Part shown: piece by piece, positions 31,386 through 43,261 of the stretch
How the letters are laid out: every line of letters begins with the position of its first letter
How positions within the stretch are numbered: the stretch's first letter is position 1
NCBI RefSeq assembly: GCF_019703515.2
Contig: NC_059346.1
Coordinates: forward strand, 56,680,001-56,744,000
DNA: 64,000 nucleotides
Direction of reading: 5' to 3'
DNA from: Myxocyprinus asiaticus
Taxonomy: Eukaryota > Chordata > Actinopteri > Cypriniformes > Catostomidae
Position numbers and translations under genes: made by a program
Notes under the pieces: model-generated
Database searches by the model: none
Seen by the model: the letters and a program-made list of their open reading frames with translations, nothing else
Told to the model about the DNA's origin: nothing

Positions 31386-32172
31386 TTTTTGTAGTTAATC
31401 GCGATTAATTGCAGATTTTGACAATGCTGAAATTTGACTGCATATTTATTACATTTTCTGTCAAAATTCATTTATTTCCATCTTAGGGAAGAAAACAAAA
31501 CAATATGTAACAATATAATGCTTTATTAACATTTTCCATCAAAGCCTTCCACAGTATAAAGATAGAAATGTGCTAAAATAGCACCAATTCAATTAACATT
31601 AAACGTTTAGCAAAGTCTAAGTGGGAGTTTGACTAATTGCATATTTATTGCAATGGGTATTAAATCTCTTTATATTAATCAGCCAGGACACTGTGGCTAT
31701 CAGCTTTCCTACAGCAATCATGAAGTTCCTACAGTTCATGATTCGCATCAGAGTCGCTTTGAACTCCACGGGAAAAGCGCTTGCAGACAAAAATGCCTCA
31801 TTCTGAGTTTTGGTGATAATTAAGACTTGACATGCTTCTTTGGTCATTAAAATGTGCCTTATAAATGAAAAATACTTGATTTTTATCACAAGTCCCATCT
31901 GGGATTGTTTTGTACATCAAATAACGCTAAAAGGTCCTTTCTCCATCATTTTATCACTGACAGGGAAGCGCTGTTGTGTGTGTTTTTGTGGTGTGTGTGT
32001 CAGTGTAATGACTCTGGGTGGACACATAGACACATCGCAAAGGTTGCGCCCTCCCAACAAGTGTTTATGCTGGTTTATGCTGTATTAATGGTAAATGCAT
32101 TAATTTCGATTAACGCATTAAACTTTTTAAATTAATCGCATACATTAACAGGTTAATTCTGACAGCTCTAGT
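31386..32172. repeat. hAT-like non-autonomous element
   Basis: Left part has GTTAATCGCGATTAATTGCAG. The right part has GATTAACGCATTAA, TTAATCGCATACATTAAC and ends CTGACAGCTCTAG. These are the signatures of a fish repeat family with CTGTCA-type termini, usually classed as hAT. The left terminus is diverged (a GTTGTCAG at ~31325 may be it). No transposase. Confidence 0.4.
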
Positions 32173-32244
32173 AATTAGTAATTTGTAGGGGATTACTTTT
32201 AAAATAAATTACCCAAAACTGGTGCTTACCTGTGCAAAACTGGC

Positions 32245-32420
32245 AACCACGATGTTAGGGTGTTCTGGTTGGTTACCAAAGTGTTAGTATGCGGTCACTA
32301 AGGTATTTTAAGTGGTTGTAAGCACATTGCTGTGCAATTGCTAGTGCATGCTAGGTGGTTCCAAGGACATCGCTAGGTGGTTGCATGGGTGTTCTCGATG
32401 GTTTCTTTGTGGTTATTTAC
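32245..32420. repeat. 'GCTAGGTGGTTGC' short-period repeat
   Basis: Repeated words GTGTTCTGGTTGGTTACC, GCTAGGTGGTTCC, GCTAGGTGGTTGCATGGGTG form a diverged tandem array of the kind scattered in fish DNA. No coding. Confidence 0.55.
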
Positions 32421-32497
32421 TAGCCCAATTTCTACCAAATTCATTGCAATATAGAAAACAGATATGATCTGCTGTGTTTTCACTGTCAAATACACTG

Positions 32498-32860
32498 TTT
32501 ATTTTTTATTTATTTATTTTTAATTTTCTCCCCAATTTGGCATGCCCAATTCCCAATGCGCTCTAGGTCCTCGTGGTGGAGTAGTGACTCGCCTCAGTCC
32601 GGGTGGTGGAGGACGAATCTCAGTTGCCTCCACATCTGAGACGTCAATCCGCGCATCTTATCACACGGCTTGTTTAGCGCATTACTGTGGAGATCTAGGG
32701 CGTGTGGAGGCTTCACGCTATTCTCCGCGGCATCCACGCACAACTCACCACATGCACCACCGAGAACGAGAACCACATTATAGCGACCACGAGGAGGTTA
32801 ACCCAATGTGACTCTACCCACCCTAGCAACCGGGCCAATTGGTTGCTTAGGAATCCTGAC
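32498..32860 (-). mobile_element. tRNA-derived SINE, copy 2, head lost
   Basis: Same body as copy 1 on the minus strand (plus-strand words GGTCCTCGTGGTGGAGTAGT, AACCGGGCCAATTGGTTGCT). The A-rich 3' tail is at 32498-32530. The tRNA-like head with A and B boxes is missing beyond ~32860. Apparent ORFs here (32542-32811 and others) are SINE shadows. Confidence 0.75.
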
Positions 32861-33989
32861 AGGAAAAGACAGTGTTTATTAATAAACATTATGAGTGTTC
32901 ATCATCACATATACAAGAGATATGTTCAAAACAAGAGATATATATACAATATTAACTACAAAACTGCTCCAGTGAGAAGTTATAAAGATTTGTTCACCCT
33001 GTTTATCATTTTGCGGTACAGTAACGCAGTGAAATACAGAGAACTACCTATAAATACTTTTGGAAATGGACACCTCACATTCATACACATTGGAAAGGCT
33101 ATTGATAAATATATTATTGATGATGAAATCATAATGTGGGCTGGTCAGATCGCTTAGAAAAGTAATTGCCTACCTCTCCTTAACAAGCCACACAATTTGA
33201 AATATCATTAATGTCTGTATCACAAATTGTTACAGTTAGGGTTTTTTAATAATAATAATGAATCTACAAATAATTAATTAATAAGACTGTTCTAAACTTG
33301 CTACTGTGGCAGATTTTTATATAGACTGTGAGAATTTCCACCCAAGCAGTAACAGGACTGTATTGGAGCAGAGCAGGTTTCTGCTGGTTTTAATGACTGA
33401 TCCCAGTGCAGTGAGTGCACAGATTTACCTCCCAGCTCTGATTTCACAGCTCCTCTGCTGTTTACAGTGACTCTCTCTCCTCAGTCTGTCACCCTCAATC
33501 ACGTCAATGTGCAAAAGAGGTTCCACACACACACACTGAGAGGGACATTTCTGTGGACATGAGTCCTTGGAGAGATAAGGAGTGTCTGTAAATGTAAACA
33601 TGTGAGTGACATGTTTTTTAGTAGTGCTTTTCTAAAGCAAGCACCAACATTATTATTGTTCATACTTAAGGTTAGTCATTTGAACAAACCCTAACCTTAA
33701 ATATTTAACTTTGCCACATAACTTGTTCCGCACCATTTGTGATAGCGACAAGAATGATATCTCAAATTGTGCGGCTTGTTAAGGAGAGGCGTGCTATTAC
33801 TTTTCCATTTGATCAGACTAACAATTTTTACCCAGTGGATGATAAAATAGGCAAACAAAAATCTTATATACTTATACTGAAAGCTGTAGACCTTAATCAG
33901 AATATACTGTACACTATATTTAATTTTTAGCTATTTAAACTAGTCTTTTAGGGATAGATATGCAGTCTGTTCATTTGGTTTGTTAAGGG
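32861..33989. other. Non-coding, no feature recognised
   Basis: A GC-richer patch at 33330-33600 stands out from AT-rich flanks but has no open frame. The 151-codon ORF at 32702-33157 begins in the SINE and has no recognisable domain. Confidence 0.45.
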
Positions 33990-34178
33990 TGTATAAAAGG
34001 GTTTATTAATGACTAATAAGTCATTTACAAATGCATTATAAATCATTAAATTGATGTTATGACAACATTAAGAAAAATTGTGACTTTCATGTAATACTTG
34101 CTAAATAGTTTGTATTTTAACTTGTATTTATAAATACATTTATTTTAATAAAAACATCAAGTGCTTTGATTCATTATT

Positions 34179-35352
34179 TACACTGATGAGCCAAAACATT
34201 ATGACCACCCACAGGTAAAGCGAATAACATTGATCATCTCCAAACAAGGCCACATGTCAAGGCCTGGGTAGATTAGATAGTAAGCAAATCAGTTTTCGTA
34301 GTCAACGTGTTGAATGCAGGATAAATGGGCAGGAGTAAAGACCTGAGCGACTTTGAAAAGGGCCAAATTGTTGTGGCCAGACGACTGGGTCAGAGCATCT
34401 CTGAAACGGCAAGGCTTGTAGGGTGCTCCTAGTCAGCAGTGGTGAGTTCCTACCAACAGTGGTCCGAGGAGAGACAAACCACAAACCAGCGACAGGGTGT
34501 TGGGCCCCCAAGGCTCAACAATGCGTGAGGGCAACGAAGATATCCTGTCTGGTCCGAACCAACAGAAGGTCTACTGTGGCACAAGTCACAGAAAATTTTA
34601 ATGATGGTTATTGGAGGAATGTGTCACAACGTATGGGGCTGCATAGCCGCAGACCATTCAGATTGCCCATGATGACCCCTGTCCACTGTCAAAAGCACCT
34701 ACAATGGGCACGCGAGCGTCGGAACTGGACCTTGGAGCAGTGGAAGAAGGTCGCCTGGTTCGATGAGTCCCATTTTCTTTTACATTACATGGACGGCCGT
34801 GTACGTGTGTGCCACAGGATGCACTTTCGGAAGACAAAAAGCCAGTGGAGGGAGTGTGATGCTCTGGGCAATGTTCTGCTAGGAAACCCTGGGTCCAGCC
34901 ATTCATGTGGATGTCAATTTGACACGTACCACCTACCTAAACATCACTGCAGACCAGGTACACCCCTTCATGGCAATGGTATTCCCTGATGGCAGTGGCT
35001 TCTTTTAGCATAATGCGCCCTGCCACACTGCACACATTGTTCAGGAATGGTTTGAGGAGCATGATGAAGAGTTCAAGGTGTTCCCCTGGCCTCCCAATTC
35101 TCCAGATCTCAATCCGATTAAGCACCTGTGGGATGTGCTGACCAACAATTCTGATCCACTACGGCTCACGCTCGCAACTTACAGCACTCGAAGGATCTGC
35201 TGCTAATGTCTTGGTGCCAGATACCACAGTACAACTTCAGTGGTCTTGTAGAGTCCATGCCTTGGCGGGTCAGTGATGTTTTGGCGGCACGTGGTGGACA
35301 AATAGCAGACAGTATTAGGCAGGTGGCCATAATGTTTTGGCTCATCAGTGTA
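34179..35352 (+). mobile_element. Tc1/mariner element, second family (1174 bp)
   Basis: TA at 34179-34180 and 35351-35352 flank inverted ends reading CACTGATGAGCCAAAACATT on both sides. The interior encodes a Tc1-type transposase on the plus strand. A truncated copy of the same family lies at 54266. Confidence 0.92.
34325..35317 (+). pseudogene. Tc1-like transposase, catalytic Glu changed to Lys
   Basis: Starts at ATG 34325 with [20 protein letters not shown] and a helix-turn-helix ([12 protein letters not shown]), then a stop (TAG, 34430-34432). A large open stretch 34423-34989 is in mixed frames. The core reads FDESHFLL for the first Asp region, HNAPCHTAHIVQEWF for the second, and SPDLNPIKHLWD at ~35098-35133, where the third acidic residue (Glu) has become Lys. 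Several frameshifts and a TAG in the second motif add to the damage. Same family as the minus-strand copy at 54.3 kb, which keeps the Glu. Confidence 0.85.
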
Positions 35353-35870
35353 TGTCACAATACAGCAAAACTACGTTATTATAGTGATATTAAAAGGAGG
35401 GATTATGTTGTTTTGCTACACTCCGCTTTGTTTTTATATTAATTACTATAATGTCTTGACTCACTTGTGTTGCCACTTTCCATGTCACGTTGATGTCAAA
35501 AGAATGGCAAAACTCCAAGTGGTGTTCCAACTTATTTACTCTAAATACCTGCAAAAACACTTTTCAGGTCTTCATGCTCATTCACAGAATATATCTTTCA
35601 ATAAAGCCTGATGATCAATAAACCAAACTGAACTTCATGTACAAAGTTTTTTTTAATGATGGCAACAAAGTTCTTCATAATTTATGTGTCCACTTTACAT
35701 TAAGGTACATTTTCGTTACTAATGTCGAATAAGTGTTATTAAGTATTTATTACATGTGAGGTAAATGGCTCACTATTTGACAGACCTTGCATGCAAGTCT
35801 CCATTTTTATTACTGTTGATTTATAATGCATTTATAAATGGCTTATTTTTAATAAGGGGGGGGGTTGTAG

Positions 35871-36450
35871 TAAAATGTCCAAGCCAGTTCAAACCCATGT
35901 CACCCACACTAGCATCACAGCTCAATGTAAAACATGTGCACTAACCACTAAGCCACAGATAAATGGAATATTTACTTGTGACAATTCGCTTGGCAAACAT
36001 CCCTATTTCAGCTTTTATATGCACTCTGATATGGTGAGGGCTGAATTTTCCTGTCAAGATACTCTCTACAATCAGTCGCTGATTGCATATAGCTTTGATT
36101 GCATATCAAAACATATGAATAGTTGATGTTAATTCAACATCTAATCAAGTTTATATGTGTTTTGAGAGGGGAAACATTTTTTATTAAGAATTTAAATGCT
36201 TGCTAAGGATTTAAAACAATAGTAGATCTTACTGTAGGTAGAATGTTAGCCACCATATATTTTGATTGTATAGAAAAATCAGATGAAATGAAAATGAATG
36301 GTAACTGAGGATAACACTCCGCCTAACATACCCTTTTCCCAAAAATAGACAAAGTAATTCGGTGTAAATGATAAAATGATGGTAGAATTATTATTTATTT
36401 TTTTTAATGAACTATCCCCTAAACTGTTGTAATGTGAACTACACACTTAC

Positions 36451-36525
<75 letters not shown>

Positions 36526-37016
36526 ACACACACACACACACACACACACAACAGTTAGAATGTGTTTGCAGACAGAGATTGCAGTCAGTGGCTCATTATA
36601 CAATGGTACACGAGACGCTCAATTCAGGTGAATAAATCTCTATGTAATATAGGAATATTCAGCACATGCACTTATAAACATATACAGTATACTGTACATA
36701 TGTTTAAACACCTTCATACAGAAACACAGCCACACAAGCACAAACAGAGGAAAAACAGGAAAGACAGAGAGGAAAAATCTATTTGTTTTGCACTTTGTTT
36801 CATAGTTATAAATGCAGGGACTGACACCTGCTGTTAGATTGTTGTAATTACAACTACACGGAGCAACAGCTATTCAAAATAAGTGATAATTATTCATATA
36901 TTATCAAACCTCCTGAGAGCCAGCAGAAAAAAGTTTTGCAGTTCTGTTGTTCTCTTTTTTTTTATTTTTTTTTTTACTTTAATATAATGTTTGTTGCATA
37001 AGATACAAGGAACTTA

Positions 37017-37047
<31 letters not shown>

Positions 37048-37278
37048 GTGTGTATTTATTTGGTTGAATTTTTTTATTAATATTTTATTTGATGTCCTCC
37101 GGATGTCAGGAGCCAGATATTAGGAAAATGAAGGACATACACATCAGCCAATAATTCTATTTTTCATTCACAAATAAAGTTTTAGGTTGAGCTAATTCTC
37201 TTCTTTAATGAAAATGTTGAAATAATATAATAAATGGGTTCTCCCAATCTTATACATGATGTTACATTTTTTATATTA
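35871..37278. other. Non-coding, (AT)n(AC)n microsatellite
   Basis: A long (AT)n at 36454-36521 merges into (AC)n to 36551, and a shorter (AT)n lies at 37027-37046. Elsewhere AT-rich DNA without recognisable genes. Confidence 0.55.
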
Positions 37279-37716
37279 ACCCTTATATGGATACCTCAGG
37301 TCTTTAGTGACCTGAGACCTCATTCCACCCCTCTTCCTTTTTTTGGAGTTGTGCCCAATCCTTTTTAGCATTTCTCAGCCTCTCTCATATAAATAATGTA
37401 ACAGCAAAAAAAAAAAAAAAAAAGGTGTATTAGAGACCACTCTGTGGGTCATTAGAGACCCTAGGTATGTCAAAACAGCAGATGACACTGTCTGGAGAAG
37501 ACATACTGAGCCGCTGCTTCAGGGAGCTACATCATCCACAGAACTGTCTGATGCTGTTTGTCCAAATGATCCACTAAGCGATGTTCTTCCACCTGTACTT
37601 ACTACAAATGTTGCTGAACCCTCTCATGCTGTACCGATTCCTGAGACATCAGCAAAGTTCTCTCACAAAAAAATGCAGAAATTACAACCCCAGTCAACGT
37701 CTGGATTTATGACCAG
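37279..37716 (+). pseudogene. Possible N-terminal remnant of a piggyBac-type element
   Basis: TTAACCCTTATATGG at ~37277 has the TTAA-CCC form of piggyBac ends. From about 37482 a plus-strand frame stays open without ATG for ~78 codons (DDTVWRRHTEPLL...STSGFMTR). Its composition is that of the acidic/Ser-Thr-rich N-terminus of piggyBac-like transposases, and the D-x-T-V-W word also occurs in such proteins as I recall. No DDD core follows. Weak identification. Confidence 0.3.
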
Positions 37717-37992
37717 GTTAGGGGGCTTACCCTTTGTTGCGGGGCAGAATAATCGCCTAGGGTAAAGCTAGGGTTTGAGGTAGTCCACACTCATTCCCAG
37801 ATTAGAAAAAAATAAAATAAAAGAACTTTTCAATTGGAAGTTAATGGACATTGTTAGTTAAAGTTCAACCTAGTTCATTGAAATGCAAGTTCATGTGCAC
37901 ATTAGTAAAAGAATAATATGTAAATGAATGTATGCATCTGAAACAGCAATATGCATTTCATTATATTATTTCTCTCAGTAACATTGATTGTA
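37717..37992. other. Short unassigned segment before the LTR
   Basis: A GC-rich patch at 37717-37790 followed by AT-rich DNA. If the 38006 LTR is a 3' LTR, part of this is its internal region, but no coding is seen. Confidence 0.3.
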
Positions 37993-38513
37993 AGAGGGGA
38001 GGAGATGTTGTGTATTTCATTTAATATGTTTTGTTGTATGGTGAACTACATTTCCCATCATTCCCTGCATTACATTGTAGTCAAAAAGAGAAGGGACACT
38101 CAGTAGAGTTGAGTTGAGAACCATCATTCATGTCCCCATGTCGTGTTTGAAAGACAGATAAAGAGTTAAATAAGCCTTCCAGATGTAACACGCAAGTTTT
38201 GCTAAATCATTTCAAATCAAAGCATCCCGAAGAGGTTTATAAACTGTAGCATTCGCTGCCTCTTAGAAAGTGAACCTGCCCAGGTGGAATTAATCATCTT
38301 CCATTGGTTAAGAATAGGCCTATGTCGCAGGCAGTGACAGAGATTATTTTTGTTCGACTCTAATGTGATTTTATCATTTGAAAATCTATGTATTGTGCTA
38401 TTTGGGCTCATAGCTCACTGTGCACTTTATTCCCTGCTATCTGATATTGTGTTTGACGCATTCATGGCAATAAACGTTCTTTATTCCTGAGTCCGGACTC
38501 CCGACTAATAACA
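37993..38513 (+). mobile_element. LTR with preceding polypurine tract (3' LTR remnant)
   Basis: The purine run AAGAGGGGAGGAGA (37992-38005) directly precedes TGTTGTGTATTTC. The unit then runs ~508 bp to ACTAATAACA, with AATAAA at 38469-38474 and a U5-like CGTTCTTTATTCCTGAGTCC. PPT, TG...CA ends and poly(A) signal in order make a 3' LTR on the plus strand likely. No internal coding upstream, and the 5' partner is missing. Confidence 0.55.
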
Positions 38514-39511
38514 GAAAACCAATCGTGAACTCTCATGGTTAACCAAATATTACAAATGGTTACCGTGCACATAGTTAGGGTATTAAGGCATCTTTTGCTT
38601 TATCATTAAACGTTAAATGCATGCAGGACTTACTGTTGCACGAATTCAGTCGCTTATATGAATTTAAACTATCAGCTTTGTACACATTCAGGGTAAACTG
38701 CATCTTATCTTTGTGTTTGGAAGTGTTTTGTGAATCAAATGCTGTTCTCTGTAGTCTTTCAAATAAACACGCAGCACCTGTGAGACGCAGATTCCTTTAC
38801 GCGCATTCAAGTGTCTGTGCTCACGCTGATGTAGTCCAGCAGACATTCGGCCAAACAAATGGGATTTCACATAAGGCTGACATTTACGTGGATTTATAAT
38901 AGATATCTCAAAATAATTAAATAAATCAATAATTTATTTAGTGCTTGGGGCCTTTTGGATTTAGAGGCCTCTGGGCAACGGCCCAATCGGCCCGGTTGTT
39001 AATCCGTCCCTGATTATTATGGTCTATTTTATGTACAATTCATCTCAAATACTTAATCTAAACAAACCTACCTCATCTTTCAATCATTACTCATGGATGA
39101 AGAAGCAAAGAAAAACAGATTTATCTGAGCAGGGAGCACTTCACATAGCATAAGTTTTTTATTAGAGGAATGTAGGGAAGTGTAAAAATATTGATTTTCC
39201 GATGCATCGCAATCTTCATTTGAACTATCTCTATATCAATTTATAAATTCCAAGATCGATCTTCATAACTTAATAAGACACTCTATGTGCAGCCATCCAC
39301 TAAAATGAGAGGAAATCACACGCATTTGCAACCAAATTTTTGATTTCACTTACCAGTGAATGAATTGTGTAGTAAAGTGGTGGAGTATTTAGTAGCGAGA
39401 TCCTTTCACTGCGTGTTGAGAGTAAAAGTTGTTCCGTGTAATGTGTGTCCAATTTTATTGAATAAAGTCTCTTTCAATACCCTTTCCATTCTTTAAAGTC
39501 AGTTTTTGATC

Positions 39512-39585
<74 letters not shown>

Positions 39586-40138
39586 TTTTTTTATTCTAAT
39601 TAGGCATAGCACAGATGAGATTAATTCATTTGAGTCTCTCTCATTAATATGCGCTAATTTACTGATGCTGTTTACAGAAATGCAGTATTCTGTTAATGAG
39701 ACAGTACCGGTTTTTAGCTTGTGTTCAACAAATCAATGTAAATTCCTATAAATAGTACAAATTAAGCAATTAAACTATAAAAATGTAATAAAATATAATA
39801 TATGCATGCAATATAATATTTGTTCATTTTTTAAAAGCTAAAATGTGAGCAAAATGATGAAAAACTAATAAAATACAAATAGTAAAATTATTTTTTTCAC
39901 ATTGCACCTATTTAGAAGGTCCCCTGAATAATTCACAGAATTAGCTGGGAGATCATTTATTTCATGTATAAGCAAAAGGGACATTATAACTAAAATGGGT
40001 AATTGCATATGCCAGCAGGGTACTGACAATAGAGGAGCAAAGCTATGTGACCACCAAGAAGGAATTAAGTAAGGTAACTTTAACCAAATACTTTATTTAT
40101 TGGGAAAGGAGGTAACTTAAAGAACTGATCAGAATCCC
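38514..40138. other. Non-coding, AT microsatellite
   Basis: (AT)n then poly(T) at 39515-39592. The stretch near 38940-39012 (GGGGCC, CGGCCCAATCGGCCCGG) and the CGATGCATCGCA word near 39203 are probably repeat fragments. No gene: the 92-codon ORF at 38621 has no recognisable domain. Confidence 0.5.
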
Positions 40139-41160
40139 TTGAGGTGGCTGCATAATTTCCAATGGCTGGAGGATCAGTTAGCTCAGTGGCTGGAACAGCA
40201 GGCCAGTTTCCAATATAAGATCATACATCAACCTTGTAAGCAGCATGGGAATGCTGGTGAGCTTTTCCGCTTACCTGTGTTTTTAGAATCTGGCAAGGCT
40301 AGTTCCCCAGTATCTGGAGGATTGTGAGGATCAGATACTGCAGCGCGTGCCCTTGTCAAAACCGTCTTGGCAAAGGGGACTGGATTTGGAGGGGCACGAG
40401 TTGGCCGATGCACAGTGTAAGGATAGTGTGTTGAGAGTATGGTGGTGATCTGGGAAGAATTGAAACAGGATCCCGAGTTAAGTAAGTATGTATTGGATGT
40501 GCAAATCGAATGACTAATACAGATCATGACCTTCATGGCACTTCTTGACCTTATGAGTGCGTTGCTGTAGACATTCTGGGGTCACTGCCTGAGACTGAAG
40601 ATGTATGTACTGTACATATAAGTATGTTTTGGTCAATGGAGATTACTTCTCTAAGGCTCTGAGGCTTTGCTTTCCCTAACCAAGATGCCCAGACCATTGC
40701 CAAAGGTTTAGCGGAGGAGTAGGTCTACAGATATGGGGTGCCTTGTAGTCTGCATTCAGATCAGGGGAGAAATTTTGAATCCACATCATTTAAAGCACTG
40801 TGCCGGCTGTTGAATATCCAAAAGTCGTGGACCACTTCATATCATCCTCAATAGTGGAACAGTGGAATGCTTTAATTACACTTCTAGAAATACTGTAATC
40901 TTTTGTTTCTGAGAACCAGATAAATTGGGAAGCACTGTTGCTGTTTGTCATGTTGGCCTATCATAGCAGTGTACACTCTACTAAGGGGTTTACACCTTAT
41001 AAAGTGTTGTTTGGGAGAGAGGTAGTGTTTCCTGTAGATGTTGAATCTAGCTCAGGGAGAGAGTTTCTCGTCAACTACTTAGTATGTGTCTCGACTAAAG
41101 GACACTTTGTCTACGTTGGAGGCAGTTTGAGGGCATCAGGTTACAGCTTCAGTTAGGCAA
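40139..41160 (+). pseudogene. Ty3/gypsy pol remnant: RNase H end and integrase
   Basis: 40139-40327 reads RWLHNFQWLEDQLAQWLEQQ and IIHQPCKQHGNAGELFRLP, the C-terminal end of a gypsy-type RNase H. From ~40620 the integrase core follows: VLVNGDYFSK with the first Asp region, then [18 protein letters not shown] with the second Asp, then a stop and a small deletion where the third acidic residue should be. 40938-41156 continues with AYHSSVHSTKGFTPYKVLFGREV, the conserved end of the core. The order RNase H before integrase is normal Ty3/gypsy. Many stops and frameshifts. The zinc-binding integrase N-terminus is not seen, and the rest of the element is absent or unrecognised. Confidence 0.8.
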
Positions 41161-41433
41161 AAAGCCTTATTAATCTTTTATTGCAGGTTAGCCTGATGCT
41201 GCTGTGAAGATGAGAGGTGTACACAGAAAAGGGAATGTGGAGGGGAGTCCGGATGAGGTTCCGAGAGAATGGAGGACCAGCCCAATCGATGTGAGCCCTT
41301 CAAGTTTGGGGAGTGAATGGAGACTGGATGATCCAGGGGAACATACCATCATGGGACAAGGAGATACTTAGTCAGGAGAGCAGCCAGCTGAGTAAACGGC
41401 ACCTTTAGATTATGGGAAAGTTCCTATTGTGAA

Positions 41434-41745
41434 AAAAGCTCGGAGGATCATCAGAGACTCCAGCCACCCGAGCCATGGGCTGTTCTCACTGCTACCATCA
41501 GGTAGGCGGTATCGCAGCATCAGGACCCGCACCAGCCGACTCCATGATAGCTTCTTCCCCCAAGCAATCAGACTTTTGAACTCTTGATCTCCCATGATCA
41601 AAATACATCAGCACTGCACTTTATTACTCTTACTCTTATATCTCACACCGGACTGTCATAAATTATATTATTATTATTATATTATGTCTCTCTTAACAAC
41701 TGACTATCAACCGACAGCCTGAATGTCAATACAGTACAATACTGT

Positions 41746-41804
<59 letters not shown>

Positions 41805-42149
41805 TTTTTTTTATATATATATTTTAATTTTTAATTTTTATTGAATAATGTGTATCTATATAGTAAAAAACAAAAAAAACAAAAAAAAAACAAAAACAAA
41901 AACAGCGTATTGTATACTGTACAGTGTATGTTATTATTTGTATATTGTTGAGTGTAATTATGTGTATAACAGATGTTTAAATTGTGTTGTGTTAATTTGA
42001 TGTTATTGTAAATTGGTATATGTCTCATCACTGTCACGACTGCTATGTTGATTGGAACTGCACCCAAGAATTTCACACACCATTGCACTTGTGTATATGG
42101 CTGTGTGACAATAAAGTGATTTGATTTGATTTGATTTTTGATTTGATAC
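41434..42149 (+). mobile_element. LINE 3' end with (GATTT)n tail
   Basis: Begins with coding for RRIIRDSSHPSHGLFSLL, LPSGRRYRSI and FFPQAIRLLNS before TGA, the C-terminal end of a non-LTR retrotransposon protein seen in fish. The 3' UTR contains an (AT)n tract (41753-41800) and ends GACAATAAAGTG followed by repeated GATTT units (42117-42149). A short tandem tail of this kind is typical of L2/CR1/Rex1-like LINEs. Strongly 5'-truncated, as usual. It sits inside or just beyond the gypsy remnant. Confidence 0.65.
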
Positions 42150-42948
42150 GCAGGCTCCACAGAGGAATCGGCATGTTCAAGAATGCCAGTGTGGTTCTGG
42201 GAATATGTTGACTCTGGGACAACTCTTACTTTCCCTGGGCGGAGCCCTGCTTGGCAGAAGCTGGGCACGAGGACAGCAAAGTGTGAAGTGTGACGTAGGT
42301 AAAATGCGATGTGCCCTCATTCATGGGGATTCCCTGCACCTGAGGAGACTAATGAACTGTCTTTAAAAGACTGTGAAGAGATATGTATGGCGTTGGTGTA
42401 AATGTGCAGGAGAGGCACTCACATGCACGGTCGGTGCCCTTCGCAGCTATGTAGAGCTGTAGACGGTGAAGTTTTGAGATAGTCAGTGGGAAGGGGGAAT
42501 ATAAGATATTGTAGGGATGGGGATACGTGTGTAGGAGCAACCTTCTCGCACCATTACTGTGGCAACCCAATGCGAGGTCCATGTACTGGGTTTGATTTAC
42601 TAGACCCGGGTTTCGACTGCTGAACTTGGCTTTGACACCGGGGTGACCCTACAGGAGGGGGCACCAAGTAATTGTGTCATTCTAAAAGTTTTCCTGTTAA
42701 TTCCTTTCTTGAATTTCATTCGTGGTGTGCTTGGGCAATCCGAGACCGGACCAGAACTGGGTTACTAAAGTTGGTGACAGCCTAAATTTTAAAACATCTT
42801 CTGTAGGTAATAACCTGTAGCCTAAGTAAAAACTAAAACAATTATAATATTATAGAAGCTCATGTTAAATTAACCTTTTGATTAAAAAAAATAATCTCTG
42901 CTACCAGCAAGGTCCCCATAAAAGAATAAAACCTACAACGTAATCTAT
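42150..42948. other. Retroelement-like non-coding remnant
   Basis: Continues the gypsy-like material after the LINE tail, ending with a purine run (AGGAGGGGGCA, ~42651) and a TTGGTGACAGCC word (~42770) that could be polypurine tract and primer-site relics. I could not pair LTR ends, so boundaries of the two gypsy-type remnants are unresolved. Confidence 0.3.
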
Positions 42949-43205
42949 AAATGAATAGAATCAGCAAGGACAAAGAGTTTATAACCCCACTTATTGGGCT
43001 TGGAGATTTTGGAGATCCTCTTCCAGGTTGCAGAGATGGAGATTGCAGGAGGTGGCCTGAAATATGGACATGGATATCAGGGATTGTTGGTGTGGCAAGT
43101 TATACATGGCTTTACTTGCAAAGTAATTTTAAATAGACTTCAGTTTTAGGAGACCCATGAGGAGAACCAGAGCAATATATGCATAAAACTCATGCACTGT
43201 GTTAC
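42949..43205 (-). pseudogene. piggyBac transposase fragment (same family as 50-51 kb)
   Basis: Plus-strand words AGAATCAGCAAGGACAAAGA, GATCCTCTTCCAGGTTGC and AGGAGACCCATGAGGAGAAC recur at 50622, 50815 and 50948, so this is a shortened relative of the piggyBac pseudogene there, with an internal deletion of ~150 bases. It codes on the minus strand. It lies just upstream of the Gmr1-like remnant, probably inserted into it. Confidence 0.65.
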
Positions 43206-43261
43206 AGCCCTGGGTGTGGATGTTAATTTTGTCCATCAGATGGCCTTGTCTCTTTTCCAGG

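Larger units (their letters stand above)
33990..35870. repeat. Inverted-repeat element interrupted by a Tc1 copy
   Basis: 34012-34048 (ACTAATAAGTCATTTACAAA then TGCATTATAAATC) has an inverted near-copy at 35811-35847. The ~1.17-kb Tc1 element 34179-35352 lies between. Without it the host element would be ~700 bp. It resembles fish MITEs with TATAAATCATT-type arms. Ends not precisely defined. Confidence 0.4.

Noticed and set aside
32702..33157. 151-codon ORF
   Set aside because: Begins inside a reverse-oriented SINE and runs into unrelated AT-rich DNA.
38621..38899. 92-codon ORF as a host gene or exon
   Set aside because: No domain, no splice-site support, next to an LTR, AT-rich surroundings.
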